Positions 35,337-43,452 of a stretch of DNA of 64,000 nt are shown one piece after another; position 1 is the stretch's first letter; each line of letters opens with the position of its first letter. The stretch is from positions 248,001-312,000 of the forward strand of contig PKTR01000002.1 in assembly GCA_002869065.1 (NCBI GenBank), in the 5' to 3' direction. The notes below the pieces were generated by a model. The model was not told where the DNA came from. It saw only the letters and a program-made list of their open reading frames with translations, and ran no database searches. The translations under genes were made by a program, and so were the position numbers. Origin of the DNA: Hyphomicrobiales bacterium. GTDB taxonomy: Bacteria > Pseudomonadota > Alphaproteobacteria > Rhizobiales > Rhodobiaceae.

Positions 35337-36164
35337 CTACTCGTCGATCTTGGCGCCGATGATGGCAATCGCCTTCTGATAGACGCCAGCGGCGTTCCAG
35401 GCCTGGATGGCGCGGAAGTTGGTCTGGCCGGGCTGATAGCCGCCGCCGGCCCTCCAGCCATGAGCCTTGAGGAAGTTCGCCGTCGAGGCGAGCGCGTCTG
35501 CGCGGGAACCGATCAGGTCGCGGCGGCCGTTGCCGTCGCCGTCAACGCCGTAGCGCAGGTAATTCGCCGGCAGGAACTGGGTCTGGCCGAGTTCGCCGTG
35601 GCCGGCGCCGCGCATCTGGCTGCGGCTCAACTCGCCGCGCTGGATGATCTCGAGCGCCGCGTAGAGCTCGCGGGTGAAGAAGGCGGAGCGGCGGCAATCA
35701 TAGGAAAGCGTCGCCAGCGCGGAGATGGCATCCTGGTTGCCCGAAAAGGCGCCGAAGCCTGTTTCCATGCCCCAGATCGCGATCAATACTCCGGGCGGGA
35801 CGCCGTAGCGCCGCTCGATACCGGCAAAAAGGCGGGCGTTCTGTGCCTTCAGTCGCTTGCCTTTGGCGATGATGCCGCTCGCGCCGCGCTTCTGCATGAA
35901 CTGGTTCAGCGACAGCTTGAAGCTGCGCTGGCTGCGGTCGAGACGGATGGTCTTCGTCGCATAGGTGACGTTGTCGAGCGTCTGGCGAAGCGTCCGCTCC
36001 TTGATGCCGTTGCGGGCGGCTTCCTTGCGGAACTCCTTGACCCAGGCCGGGAAGCCGGCGCTGGTATTGCCGCATTTGGCGGCCAGCGCGGCGCCGGAGA
36101 ACGAGACCACGGCAAGGCCACAGGCCACCGCCACAAGTGTATTGAAAACCCGCAGAAAATGCAT
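35337..36164 (-). CDS. Lytic murein transglycosylase (MltB/GH103 type)
   Basis: Periplasmic peptidoglycan-cleaving enzyme of 275 residues. A signal peptide (ending ALAA) is followed by the SLT_2 domain with IAIWGMETGFGAFSGNQDA; Glu134 in GMETGFG is the catalytic acid. FFTRELYAALEIIQRGELS and the GQTQFLPANYLRYGVDGDGNG region, diagnostic for the MltB family, are intact. It lacks a lipobox cysteine, so it is soluble in the periplasm, as are several alphaproteobacterial members. Confidence 0.92.
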   Translation of the reverse strand: MHFLRVFNTLVAVACGLAVVSFSGAALAAKCGNTSAGFPAWVKEFRKEAARNGIKERTLRQTLDNVTYATKTIRLDRSQRSFKLSLNQFMQKRGASGIIAKGKRLKAQNARLFAGIERRYGVPPGVLIAIWGMETGFGAFSGNQDAISALATLSYDCRRSAFFTRELYAALEIIQRGELSRSQMRGAGHGELGQTQFLPANYLRYGVDGDGNGRRDLIGSRADALASTANFLKAHGWRAGGGYQPGQTNFRAIQAWNAAGVYQKAIAIIGAKIDE

Positions 36165-36338
36165 TCTGGATCACCCTGCCTGCTCTGCCATCGCGCCCCT
36201 CGTGTGAGTGTAGCGGGATTCCTTCCTAGCGTCATCGCGTCTTCGCGCGTTCACGATTGCTTGACTCAGTAGCGGGTGCTGTTTCAGGTAAGCGAAGCTG
36301 ACCGACGCAACGCGCGCGGTCTTTCGCAGAAAGTCACC

Positions 36339-37733
36339 ATGAACGAATTCGTACCTCCCTATCCGCCGCGGGCTGAGAAATGGGTCCCCCTGCGGCGGCT
36401 GATCAAGGTCGCCCGGAAGAACTTCCTCGCCGTCTTTCCAAGAACCGCATACGACAAGGACTTTCTGAGCGGCCAGGTGCTGCGGCGCCCGATGGTGCTG
36501 GTCAATTCGCCCGCCCTGATCAAGGAAGCCTTCGGCCAGAAGCATTCGGTCTATCAGCGCAAGAGCCCGCAGATGCGCCATGCGTTGCATCCGTTGCTCG
36601 GCGACGGGTTGTTCATCAGCGACGGCGATGTCTGGAGCCAGCGGCGCAAGATCGTCGCGCCGATCATCCATACCAACCGCCTGTCGGAGTTCGCGCCGAC
36701 AATGATCGAGGCCGCGATGGAACGGCGCGAGGCATGGCTGGCGGCGGGAGACGGCACGGAAATCGACGTGATGTCGGAAATGGCCAAGCTGACGGCGGAG
36801 ATCATCTGTCGCTCGGTGTTCGGCAAGCAGCTCGACGCGGAACATGGCGACGAGATCGTCGACGGCTTCTTTCACTACCAGAAGCATGTCGACCAAACCG
36901 ATATCATGTCGCTTCTGAAGATTCCCGACTGGCTGCCGCGGCCGCGCGGTCTGCGGGTCCGCCGCGCGAAGAACCGGGTGCTGGCGGTGCTCGAGGATGT
37001 GATCTCGCGCACCAAGGAGCACGAGGCGGGCAACGAGAATTCCGTCGTCTCGACGCTGATCGCGGCACGCGACGAAGACGGCAAGCCGCTCAGCCGGGCG
37101 GCGATCCGCAACGAGGCCGCCGTGATCTTCATGGCCGGCTACGAGACCACGGCCAACACGCTGTCCTGGGCCTGGTACATTCTCTCGCAGGCCGACTGGG
37201 CGCGCGAGCGGCTGCACGCCGAGCTCGACGAGGTGCTCGCGGGGCGCGTGCCGACGCTCGAAGACGTCAAGAACCTGCCCTACACCCGCGCGATCATCGA
37301 GGAAGTGCTGCGGCTTTATCCGCCGGTGCCCATGCTGGCGCGCGAAGCCTCGAGCGACGAGACGATCGGCAGCCACAAGGTCGAGAAAGGCACCATCGTG
37401 CTTGTTTGCCCCTGGCTGTTGCAGCGAAATCCGAAGCTCTGGAAAAAACCGGACAATTTCGTGCCGGAACGCTTTCTGCCAGATTCCGGCCCGGCGCCGT
37501 CGAAATACGCCTATGTTCCGTTCTCGACCGGTCCCCGCGTCTGTGCCGGCCTTACCTTCGGACTGACCGAGGCCATCATCTGCCTTGCGGTGCTGGCGCA
37601 GAAGGTCGACCTCAAGCTTTCGCCGAGCGCCGAGGTGGAAGCCGTCTGCCGGTTGACCCTGCGCCCGGGTGAATCCCTGCCGATGACGGTCCACCGCCGT
37701 GCCGAACCGGCGGCGGCGCCGACGCCTTCCTAG
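36339..37733 (+). CDS. Cytochrome P450
   Basis: Heme-thiolate monooxygenase of 464 residues from the ATG at 36339. The I-helix oxygen-activation motif is AGYETTANTLSWAW, the ExxR pair lies in EEVLRLYPPVPMLAREA, and the heme loop FSTGPRVCAG supplies the axial Cys402. The pattern resembles bacterial fatty-acid or alkane-type P450s. No redox partner lies adjacent. It is followed 13 bases later by an LpxL-like acyltransferase, suggesting a shared lipid-related role (inference). It has no membrane anchor. Confidence 0.94.
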   Translation: MNEFVPPYPPRAEKWVPLRRLIKVARKNFLAVFPRTAYDKDFLSGQVLRRPMVLVNSPALIKEAFGQKHSVYQRKSPQMRHALHPLLGDGLFISDGDVWSQRRKIVAPIIHTNRLSEFAPTMIEAAMERREAWLAAGDGTEIDVMSEMAKLTAEIICRSVFGKQLDAEHGDEIVDGFFHYQKHVDQTDIMSLLKIPDWLPRPRGLRVRRAKNRVLAVLEDVISRTKEHEAGNENSVVSTLIAARDEDGKPLSRAAIRNEAAVIFMAGYETTANTLSWAWYILSQADWARERLHAELDEVLAGRVPTLEDVKNLPYTRAIIEEVLRLYPPVPMLAREASSDETIGSHKVEKGTIVLVCPWLLQRNPKLWKKPDNFVPERFLPDSGPAPSKYAYVPFSTGPRVCAGLTFGLTEAIICLAVLAQKVDLKLSPSAEVEAVCRLTLRPGESLPMTVHRRAEPAAAPTPS

Positions 37734-37746
37734 GAATTCACCGCTC

Positions 37747-38802
37747 ATGTCGACGAAGCGATTTCCGGACGCCCCGCGGGCTCCGAAACCGGTCGGGCCG
37801 CCGCTCACGACACTGTTTAGCGACAGTCGGGGCAGAAAAGCCTTCCTGCGCTACTGGCTGCTTGATCCGCTTCTCGGCGGCATCGGTCTTGCCATGCATT
37901 TCCTGTTTCGGCTGGTGCTGCCGAAGACTGCGTCGAAGTTCGGTGCGTTCGGAGGCCGCGTTGTGCGCAAGCTGATCGAAGACGACGATATCGAGGCCTA
38001 TTTCAAGCGCGTCTTCCTGCGGATCGATCCCGAGCTCGACCACGACCCGGCGCGCCTTGCCGCAATCTCCACAGAATGGTGGCAATCGGTCGGCCGCACC
38101 TATGCCGACTACTCCCATGTCGACCGGCTCTACGACCGTGGCCTGGTGGCGGTCGAGGGGCGCGAACATCTCGAGGCAGCGCGCGCCAGCGGCCGCCCGT
38201 TGATCTTCGTTTCGGTCCATCTCGGCAATTTCGAACTGCTCGGAGATCTGCTGCTGGTCGGCAAGCTCGGCGTTCATGGCCTCGGCATCTACCAGCCGCA
38301 ACCGAACCGTTTCGAGAACAAGGTGCTCGACATCGTTCGCCGCCGTTATGATGGCGTCTGTCTGCCGCCCGGCCAGGCGTCAGCGGTCTATCTGATGCGC
38401 CACATTCATGACGGCGAGAATGCGCTCATCTTTATCGACGACGTGGCCGACAACCAGATCCATCTGCCGCTGTTCGGGCGTCCGGTGCCGACCCGTTCCA
38501 ACGCGGTAAAAGCCGTGAAACTGGCGCTTTCCGTGGATGGCCTGCTGGTTCCCGTCCACAATCTGCGGGAGAACGACGGCCGGTTCCGGGTAACGTTCGG
38601 AACGGCGATCGAGCCGCTCGACGGCGCCAGCCGAAGCGAGCGAATCGAGCGGACGATCCGCTGGTTCTCCGACTATTTCGAACCGCTGGTGCGCGCGCAC
38701 CCCGAGCAATGGTTCATGGCCCATTCGGTGCGTTTCCGCGCCGGCGACCGCGAATGCGAAATCTCAGCCCGTGCGGGCGCCTCGCATAGCGCACCCGTCT
38801 AG
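37747..38802 (+). CDS. LpxL/HtrB-family lysophospholipid/lipid A acyltransferase
   Basis: Membrane-associated acyltransferase of 351 residues. The catalytic H-x4-D/E motif is HLGNFE near residue 160, in the context IFVSVHLGNFELLG. An N-terminal hydrophobic stretch (LRYWLLDPLLGGIGLAMHF) anchors it to the inner membrane. The family normally adds secondary acyl chains to lipid A; an ornithine-lipid or other acceptor is also possible. It is in an operon with the P450, and its stop overlaps by 4 bases the stop of the minus-strand cNMP-binding gene. Confidence 0.87.
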   Translation: MSTKRFPDAPRAPKPVGPPLTTLFSDSRGRKAFLRYWLLDPLLGGIGLAMHFLFRLVLPKTASKFGAFGGRVVRKLIEDDDIEAYFKRVFLRIDPELDHDPARLAAISTEWWQSVGRTYADYSHVDRLYDRGLVAVEGREHLEAARASGRPLIFVSVHLGNFELLGDLLLVGKLGVHGLGIYQPQPNRFENKVLDIVRRRYDGVCLPPGQASAVYLMRHIHDGENALIFIDDVADNQIHLPLFGRPVPTRSNAVKAVKLALSVDGLLVPVHNLRENDGRFRVTFGTAIEPLDGASRSERIERTIRWFSDYFEPLVRAHPEQWFMAHSVRFRAGDRECEISARAGASHSAPV

Positions 38803-39494
38803 GCCCGCGAGCCGTTTTCCTTCAGCGAGGCATTGGAACGCACCAGCTTGTCGCCGATCGCCCGCGCGATGCTGTTCTCGATGACACGGCCAATCTCGGG
38901 ACGGTTGGCGACCATATCGCGTAGATGCTGCGCCTCGATCATCCAGAAACGCGCCGGCTTCGAGACGATGACAGTCGCGTTTGCCGGCGTCCCTTCCAGC
39001 ACGGTGATTTCGCCAATCAGGCTGCCGGGCTCGCAGGTCGCAACCGGCACCTCGCCGGCCAGCACCGTGGCGCGTCCGTCGGCGAGATAGGCAAGGTGCT
39101 CAACCGGGGCTCCCTCGCGGGTCAGCACGGTTCCCTCGTCGGCATGCAGCCAGACGCCGGCATCGAGCAGGCGGCGCCGGTCGGCAGGGCGCAGATCCGG
39201 GAAACGGGTAGCCATGAAGGCGCCCTCCTCGTCGGAAAAGCGTGCCGAGCGGTTCTTGTGCCAGGTGATGAGAAGCTGGACGACATTGACGACGACGAGC
39301 AGCGTGTCCCAGAAGACGCCGACGGGATCATTCAGCCAGACCGCGTCGTAGGTGATGGCGAAGAGCGCAGAAAGAATGACGAACAGGCGCAGCAACACCA
39401 TCCGCCGCATCAGCATCGAAACGACGAGAAGAATATAGGTCAGATGGCCAACGAGGCCGCCGAGCGAAAACGCCGATTCCAGAGTCAGTTCCAT
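38799..39494 (-). CDS. Membrane protein with cyclic nucleotide-binding domain (Popeye-like layout)
   Basis: Protein of 231 residues from the ATG at 39492-39494; the Arg-rich upstream reading frame is rejected. Three N-terminal transmembrane segments (residues 1-85, including LTYILLVVSMLMRRMVLLRLFVILSALFAI in part) precede a cyclic nucleotide-binding fold: LTREGAPVEHLAYLADGRA, EPGSLIGEITVLEGTPANAT. The phosphate-binding cassette has Gly-Glu but not the full RA-A/T signature, so ligand binding is uncertain. The general layout recalls Popeye-domain proteins. Function unknown, possibly a membrane sensor. Confidence 0.78.
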   Translation of the reverse strand: MELTLESAFSLGGLVGHLTYILLVVSMLMRRMVLLRLFVILSALFAITYDAVWLNDPVGVFWDTLLVVVNVVQLLITWHKNRSARFSDEEGAFMATRFPDLRPADRRRLLDAGVWLHADEGTVLTREGAPVEHLAYLADGRATVLAGEVPVATCEPGSLIGEITVLEGTPANATVIVSKPARFWMIEAQHLRDMVANRPEIGRVIENSIARAIGDKLVRSNASLKENGSRA

Positions 39495-39523
39495 GAAACC
39501 CGCCCTTGCCGGGACAGTGCCGG

Positions 39524-40033
39524 TCAGACCGGAATGGTGCGGGTGCCGCCGAGATCCGGTTCCTTGCGGATCGGGCCGCCGGCCTCGATCTCTTCCTCGG
39601 TCGCGTCGCGGACGGTGAGGATGGTGAGCGCGAAGATCACCTCGCGGCCGCACAGCGGATTGTTGCCATCGACGGTGAGCGTCGTCTCGTCAATGCGGGT
39701 GACGAGGAAACTGCGGGTTTCGCCGCGATCGTTCTCCATCAGGATACTGGTGCCGACTTCACGGTATTCCTCGGGCACGTTCTCGAGGAGATCGGTGAAC
39801 ACCAGCGACTCGTCACGCGGGCCATAGATCTCGTTGCAGTCGATCGGCACCTCGATGACCTCACCGGCGGAGCGACCGGTCAGCTGCGCATGAACTGCGG
39901 GCGCGAGGATCTCGTTGTGGCCGTGCACGTAGCCGAGCGGGAACTCCACGGAGGTGAGCACATGACCGGTCTTGCTGTCGGTGATCGTGTAGGTGAGTTC
40001 GACCAGCTTGCTGTCCTGGATCGTTTCGGCCAT
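39524..40033 (-). CDS. FKBP-type peptidyl-prolyl isomerase (SlyD-like)
   Basis: Cytoplasmic chaperone/isomerase of 169 residues. The FKBP half-sites FPLGYVHGHNEILAPAVHA and CNEIYGPRDESLV flank the IF (insert-in-flap) domain, and DGNNPLCGREVIFALTI closes the domain as in SlyD. The His-rich metal-binding tail of E. coli SlyD is absent. The start is at 40031-40033; an upstream in-frame extension is not conserved. It may aid metalloprotein maturation; no functional link to the apr genes is proven. Confidence 0.88.
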   Translation of the reverse strand: MAETIQDSKLVELTYTITDSKTGHVLTSVEFPLGYVHGHNEILAPAVHAQLTGRSAGEVIEVPIDCNEIYGPRDESLVFTDLLENVPEEYREVGTSILMENDRGETRSFLVTRIDETTLTVDGNNPLCGREVIFALTILTVRDATEEEIEAGGPIRKEPDLGGTRTIPV

Positions 40034-40236
40034 TTCCAACTCCGATCTGTCGGGCGTTTCGTCTGCAAGGCAAAACCGGCGCAACGTGTCGCCGTGCCGG
40101 ACGGTTATTCAAAGCATGCTGTGTTTAATCAGAAACACGCACCATGCCTTGTTCGATTGGGTAACGCGTTTTCTTATCCGAAAAGTCTGTCAACTTTGCG
40201 GGAAAGAGCGTCAGGCGAATGCCTATTAAACACGAA

Positions 40237-40260
40237 GAGGGCCCGCATCAAGGGGCCCTC
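40237..40260 (-). terminator. Hairpin downstream of the apr operon
   Basis: Perfect 8-bp stem GAGGGCCC / GGGCCCTC with an 8-base loop, followed on the minus strand by TTCGTGTTTAAT. It lies about 60 bases after the last small gene of the apr cluster and probably ends that transcript. Confidence 0.65.
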
Positions 40261-40320
40261 AGCGTATCGCCGTATCAGGTATTGCGGCCGCGCGATCCGA
40301 AATGCCGCGCGGCGACAAGG

Positions 40321-40479
40321 TCACGGCTTTTTCGGCGTCTCGTAGGGGACTTCTTTCTGCATCGGCTCCCAGATGGTCTCGTAGCCGACATAACCCTTCT
40401 CGTTCGGCTCCATCTGACGGGTCGTCAGAAAGCGCGACTTGCCTTCAGGAACCTTGGCCTTGGGATCTACCTTCGCCAT
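40321..40479 (-). CDS. 52-residue protein at the 3' end of the apr operon
   Basis: Short gene for 52 residues with a strong ribosome site (AAGAGGTGAG, 3 bases before the ATG at 40477-40479). The product is charged and soluble: MAKVDPKAKVPEGKSRFLTT at the N-terminus, then QMEPNEKGYVGYETIWEPM and a KKP end. Composition, codon use and spacing fit a real gene. It follows the 116-residue gene by 89 bases in the same direction as aprMBA and lies before a terminator. No family recognised; it may be a small AprBA-associated factor. Confidence 0.68.
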   Translation of the reverse strand: MAKVDPKAKVPEGKSRFLTTRQMEPNEKGYVGYETIWEPMQKEVPYETPKKP

Positions 40480-40568
40480 GTCTCACCTCTTGCTTGCGTT
40501 CTTGCTTCGCTGCGTCATGAGGATCGGGACCGATCATCCGCACAGCCGACAATGATGGATCGGAGTGG

Positions 40569-40919
40569 TCAGAAGATGCTCGCGGCGAAAACACGAACTT
40601 CGCCCTCTTCGTAACCGAGGACCAGCCTGCCAAGCCACTCCCCCTCCTTCTTGGTGCTCCGTTGCCGATAGAGCACCGTCACGTGTTCACCGCGGCGGAT
40701 GATGCCGAGATAGTCGTAATCCTCGGACAGATTCCGCGCCAGCTCGCTTTTCGCGAACTGATGTCCAACTTCGACCTGGTTGGCGGAGAGCGCCAGCTGG
40801 CGGGCGAAACGCTTGACGAATTCGCCGTAGCTGCCCTCGTTGGACGACTTGACGAGGTGAGCCCACAAGGGATGCGCGAGGGCCGTGATCTCGTCGTCAG
40901 TGTGGTCGATTATGTTCAT
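40569..40919 (-). CDS. 116-residue protein downstream of aprA
   Basis: Soluble protein of 116 residues, no signal or membrane segment. An N-terminal helical part (DDEITALAHPLWAHLVKSSN, FVKRFARQLALSANQV) is followed by an alpha/beta C-terminal part (YLGIIRRGEHVTVLYRQRST, GRLVLGYEEGEVRVFAASIF). It is encoded 124 bases after aprA on the same strand. I recognise no family with certainty; proteins of this kind next to apr genes are uncharacterised as far as I know. A helper or regulator of sulfite oxidation is plausible, no more. Confidence 0.72.
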   Translation of the reverse strand: MNIIDHTDDEITALAHPLWAHLVKSSNEGSYGEFVKRFARQLALSANQVEVGHQFAKSELARNLSEDYDYLGIIRRGEHVTVLYRQRSTKKEGEWLGRLVLGYEEGEVRVFAASIF

Positions 40920-40984
40920 TCCGTGCTTCTCTGTCGCGGCGATTTCGGCGCCTTCGGCATGGGAGACCCGCTCCCGTCAGCGCG

Positions 40985-41016
40985 CTCCGGACAGAAGCCC
41001 GATAGAGCTCCTGTCC
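40985..41016 (-). terminator. Hairpin after aprA
   Basis: Stem CCGGACAG-A-AGC / GCT-C-CTGTCCGG (one mismatch) in the 124-base gap after aprA. No T-run follows, so it is more likely an mRNA-stabilising or attenuating hairpin than a full terminator; it would lower expression of the two small downstream genes. Confidence 0.45.
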
Positions 41017-41043
41017 GGTGTCCTTGAACTAACCCTCACCGGG

Positions 41044-42930
41044 TTATTCGGCAGCGGCCTTTTCTTCAGCGTCGCCGACCAGGTGGTAGCACGGAGCCTT
41101 CTCCATGGTGTACTCACCGGTCTTGGGATCGCGACGCGAAACCGTCAGCACGTGCCAGTTCTCGTCGTCGAGCTTCATGTAGTCGCCGCGGTAGTAGTAA
41201 CCCGGCCAACGCGTTTCCTTGCGGAACAGCGTGTGGTGCATGACGCATTCCGACGTGCGCAGGCGATGCTTCAGTTCCCAGGCGCGCAGCAGCTCGTGAA
41301 TGTCCTCGGCCGCCAGCTTCTCAAGATCCTCTTCCATGATCTTGATCTTCTTGAGGCCGATGTTCAGGAGCTTCTCGTTGGTCATGTAGTTCACACTCTG
41401 ACCACCGCAGTACTCGTCCATCAGCTTCTGCAGACGGTCGAGGCCCTGACGCGGGTTGATGTAGTTCGGGTTGACGCTGCCCGCGACGATCTCGTTGCGG
41501 TACACCTTGAAGTGCTCGAGCGGCTGGTAGATCTCTTTCTTGCGACGTTCGATCTGCTCGTTGGAGACCTTGATGCCGTTCGCCTTGCCATCGTCGATGT
41601 ACTGGCAGGCGGCCTTGGCGGCGAGACGACCTTCGGTGAAGGAGCCCGACGAGAAGGCGTGCGGCGTGCCGCCGACGGCGTCGCCAGCCCCGAACAGGCC
41701 TTCGATCGTCATCATGCGGTTGTAGCCCCAGAAGTACTCCGGCGGAGACACGTCTTCCGGACCACTGGCCCAGCCGCCGCAACCGGTCGCGTGCGAACCC
41801 ATGACATAGGGCTCGGACGTGGTCAGTTCCGGGTTCTCGTTCTTCGGATCGACGTCGGTGGCGGCCCACAGGACGGCCTGGCCGACGGTCATGCCGAGGA
41901 AGTTTTCCCAGCCCACTTCTTCCAGATGCGGGTCCTGGAACGAATGCATGGTGACCATGTGGATCGGGCCACGGCCGGCATTCACTTCGCTGATGAAGGC
42001 ATGGTTACGCAGGCAGGTCGGGATCGGGCGATGCGTCAGGTGCGACGCTTCGGGATCCAGATATTCCTTGCCGACCATCTTCTGCAGTTCCGGGAACCAC
42101 TTGGATTCGTATTCCTCGCCGTAGCCGTTCTGCGTGTAGGTCTTGAGGTGCAGGAAGTACGCACCGACCGGGCCGTAGCCGTCCTTGAAGCGAGCCAGAA
42201 CGATACGGTTTTCCATCTGCGTCATCTTGGCGCCGGCATCGATCATGAGACCGTAAGCGGAACCCGACGACCACGGCGCGTACCAGACGCGGCCCGCGCC
42301 CTCACCGACCGAACGCGGCTTGAAGATGTTCGAGGCACCACCGGCGCCGCAGATCACGGTCTTGGACTTGAAGACGTGATAGTCGCCCGTGCGCACGTTG
42401 AAGCCAACGGCACCGGCGATGCGGTTTTCCTTGGCATCGTCGAGCAGCAGGTGGGTGACGCAGATGCGGTTGAACACCTTGTCGGCCGACTTCTTGGCGG
42501 CTTCCGACACGATCGGCTTGTAGGACTCGCCGTGGATCATGATCTGCCAGCGACCTTCACGCATATACGTGCCGGTTTCCGGGTTGCGCATGATCGGCAG
42601 GCCCCACTCCTCGAACTGGTGGACGGTCGAGTCGACGTGGCGCGCCATATCGAACGCCAGGTCTTCACGAACCATGCCCATCAGGTCGATGCGGGCGTAG
42701 CGCACATGGTCTTCCGGGTTGTTCTCGCCCCAGCGGGTGCCCATGTAGCAGTTGATGGCGTAAAGGCCCTGCGCGACCGCACCGGAGCGGTCCATGTTGG
42801 CCTTTTCGGCAATGACGATTTTCTTGTCCTGACCCCAGAACCTGGCTTCCCAGGCCGCGCCGGTGCCACCGAGGCCCGCGCCGACGACCAGGATGTCGAT
42901 GTCGTCTTCGATGATTGTTTTGTAAGTCAT
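41044..42930 (-). CDS. aprA: Adenylylsulfate (APS) reductase alpha subunit
   Basis: FAD-containing subunit of 628 residues that interconverts APS and sulfite plus AMP, working in the oxidative direction in sulfur oxidisers. FAD binding is in DILVVGAGLGGTGAAWEARF, and the fumarate-reductase-like core shows SGAVAQGLYAINCYMGTRWG, GAGGASNIFKPRS and SHATGCGGWASGPEDVSP. The C-terminal domain with HHTLFRKETRWPGYYYRGDY is as in known AprA. Start overlaps the aprB stop by one base. Direction of catalysis is inferred from the aprM-type operon, RubisCO and the sulfur cluster, with no dsr genes in view. Confidence 0.97.
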   Translation of the reverse strand: MTYKTIIEDDIDILVVGAGLGGTGAAWEARFWGQDKKIVIAEKANMDRSGAVAQGLYAINCYMGTRWGENNPEDHVRYARIDLMGMVREDLAFDMARHVDSTVHQFEEWGLPIMRNPETGTYMREGRWQIMIHGESYKPIVSEAAKKSADKVFNRICVTHLLLDDAKENRIAGAVGFNVRTGDYHVFKSKTVICGAGGASNIFKPRSVGEGAGRVWYAPWSSGSAYGLMIDAGAKMTQMENRIVLARFKDGYGPVGAYFLHLKTYTQNGYGEEYESKWFPELQKMVGKEYLDPEASHLTHRPIPTCLRNHAFISEVNAGRGPIHMVTMHSFQDPHLEEVGWENFLGMTVGQAVLWAATDVDPKNENPELTTSEPYVMGSHATGCGGWASGPEDVSPPEYFWGYNRMMTIEGLFGAGDAVGGTPHAFSSGSFTEGRLAAKAACQYIDDGKANGIKVSNEQIERRKKEIYQPLEHFKVYRNEIVAGSVNPNYINPRQGLDRLQKLMDEYCGGQSVNYMTNEKLLNIGLKKIKIMEEDLEKLAAEDIHELLRAWELKHRLRTSECVMHHTLFRKETRWPGYYYRGDYMKLDDENWHVLTVSRRDPKTGEYTMEKAPCYHLVGDAEEKAAAE

Positions 42931-43409
42931 CAGTAATACACGCCCGCTTTCATCGTCAGCCCATTGGATTCGAGGGTGTGCAAGCCACCCTCATCCAGGC
43001 GGATATACTTCGGTTCGTTGTACAGCAGCTGGCTGTCACGCATTTCCTTCGACGGCGCCGGCACGTCCTTGAGCTGCGGGATAGCCTTGCCCCACGGCTT
43101 GGTCGTGATCGGGGAGAGGAAGTTCTTCTCCGTGCCGTTGCGGAACTTGATCCGCCAGGCGATCGTGCCCTTTTCCTCGTCGCGGACGACGCGGACGCTG
43201 TGCCCGAGCGGCGCGAAGTCGGCATAGCCGCGCACGTCGATGGCGTGGTGCGGGCAGGCCTTCACGCAGGAGAAGCACTCCCAGCACATGTTGGGCTCGA
43301 TGTTGTATGCACGCCGATAGGTCTTGTCGATGTGCATGATGTCCGAGGGACAGATGTCGACGCAGTGTCCGCAGCCGTCACATCTCGTCATATAGACGAA
43401 AGTTGGCAT
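42930..43409 (-). CDS. aprB: Adenylylsulfate (APS) reductase beta subunit
   Basis: Iron-sulfur subunit of 159 residues. Two [4Fe-4S] motifs are evident: CDGCGHCVDICPSDI (near residue 10) and CWECFSCVKACP (near residue 42). The following IAWRIKFRNGTEKNFLSPI segment and the C-terminal tail wrapping AprA are conserved. It carries electrons from the AprA flavin toward the membrane, here presumably to AprM. Gene order aprM-aprB-aprA equals that of phototrophic and chemotrophic sulfur oxidisers. Confidence 0.97.
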   Translation of the reverse strand: MPTFVYMTRCDGCGHCVDICPSDIMHIDKTYRRAYNIEPNMCWECFSCVKACPHHAIDVRGYADFAPLGHSVRVVRDEEKGTIAWRIKFRNGTEKNFLSPITTKPWGKAIPQLKDVPAPSKEMRDSQLLYNEPKYIRLDEGGLHTLESNGLTMKAGVYY

Positions 43410-43452
43410 ACTTCGGCTCCTTCTCAGTTCGCAAGAATCTTATCGGTTGTGA

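Noticed and set aside
40885-42936. Plus-strand frame of 683 codons opposite aprA
   Set aside because: Shadow of the aprA reading frame; no motifs, Val/His/Arg bias typical of antisense frames.
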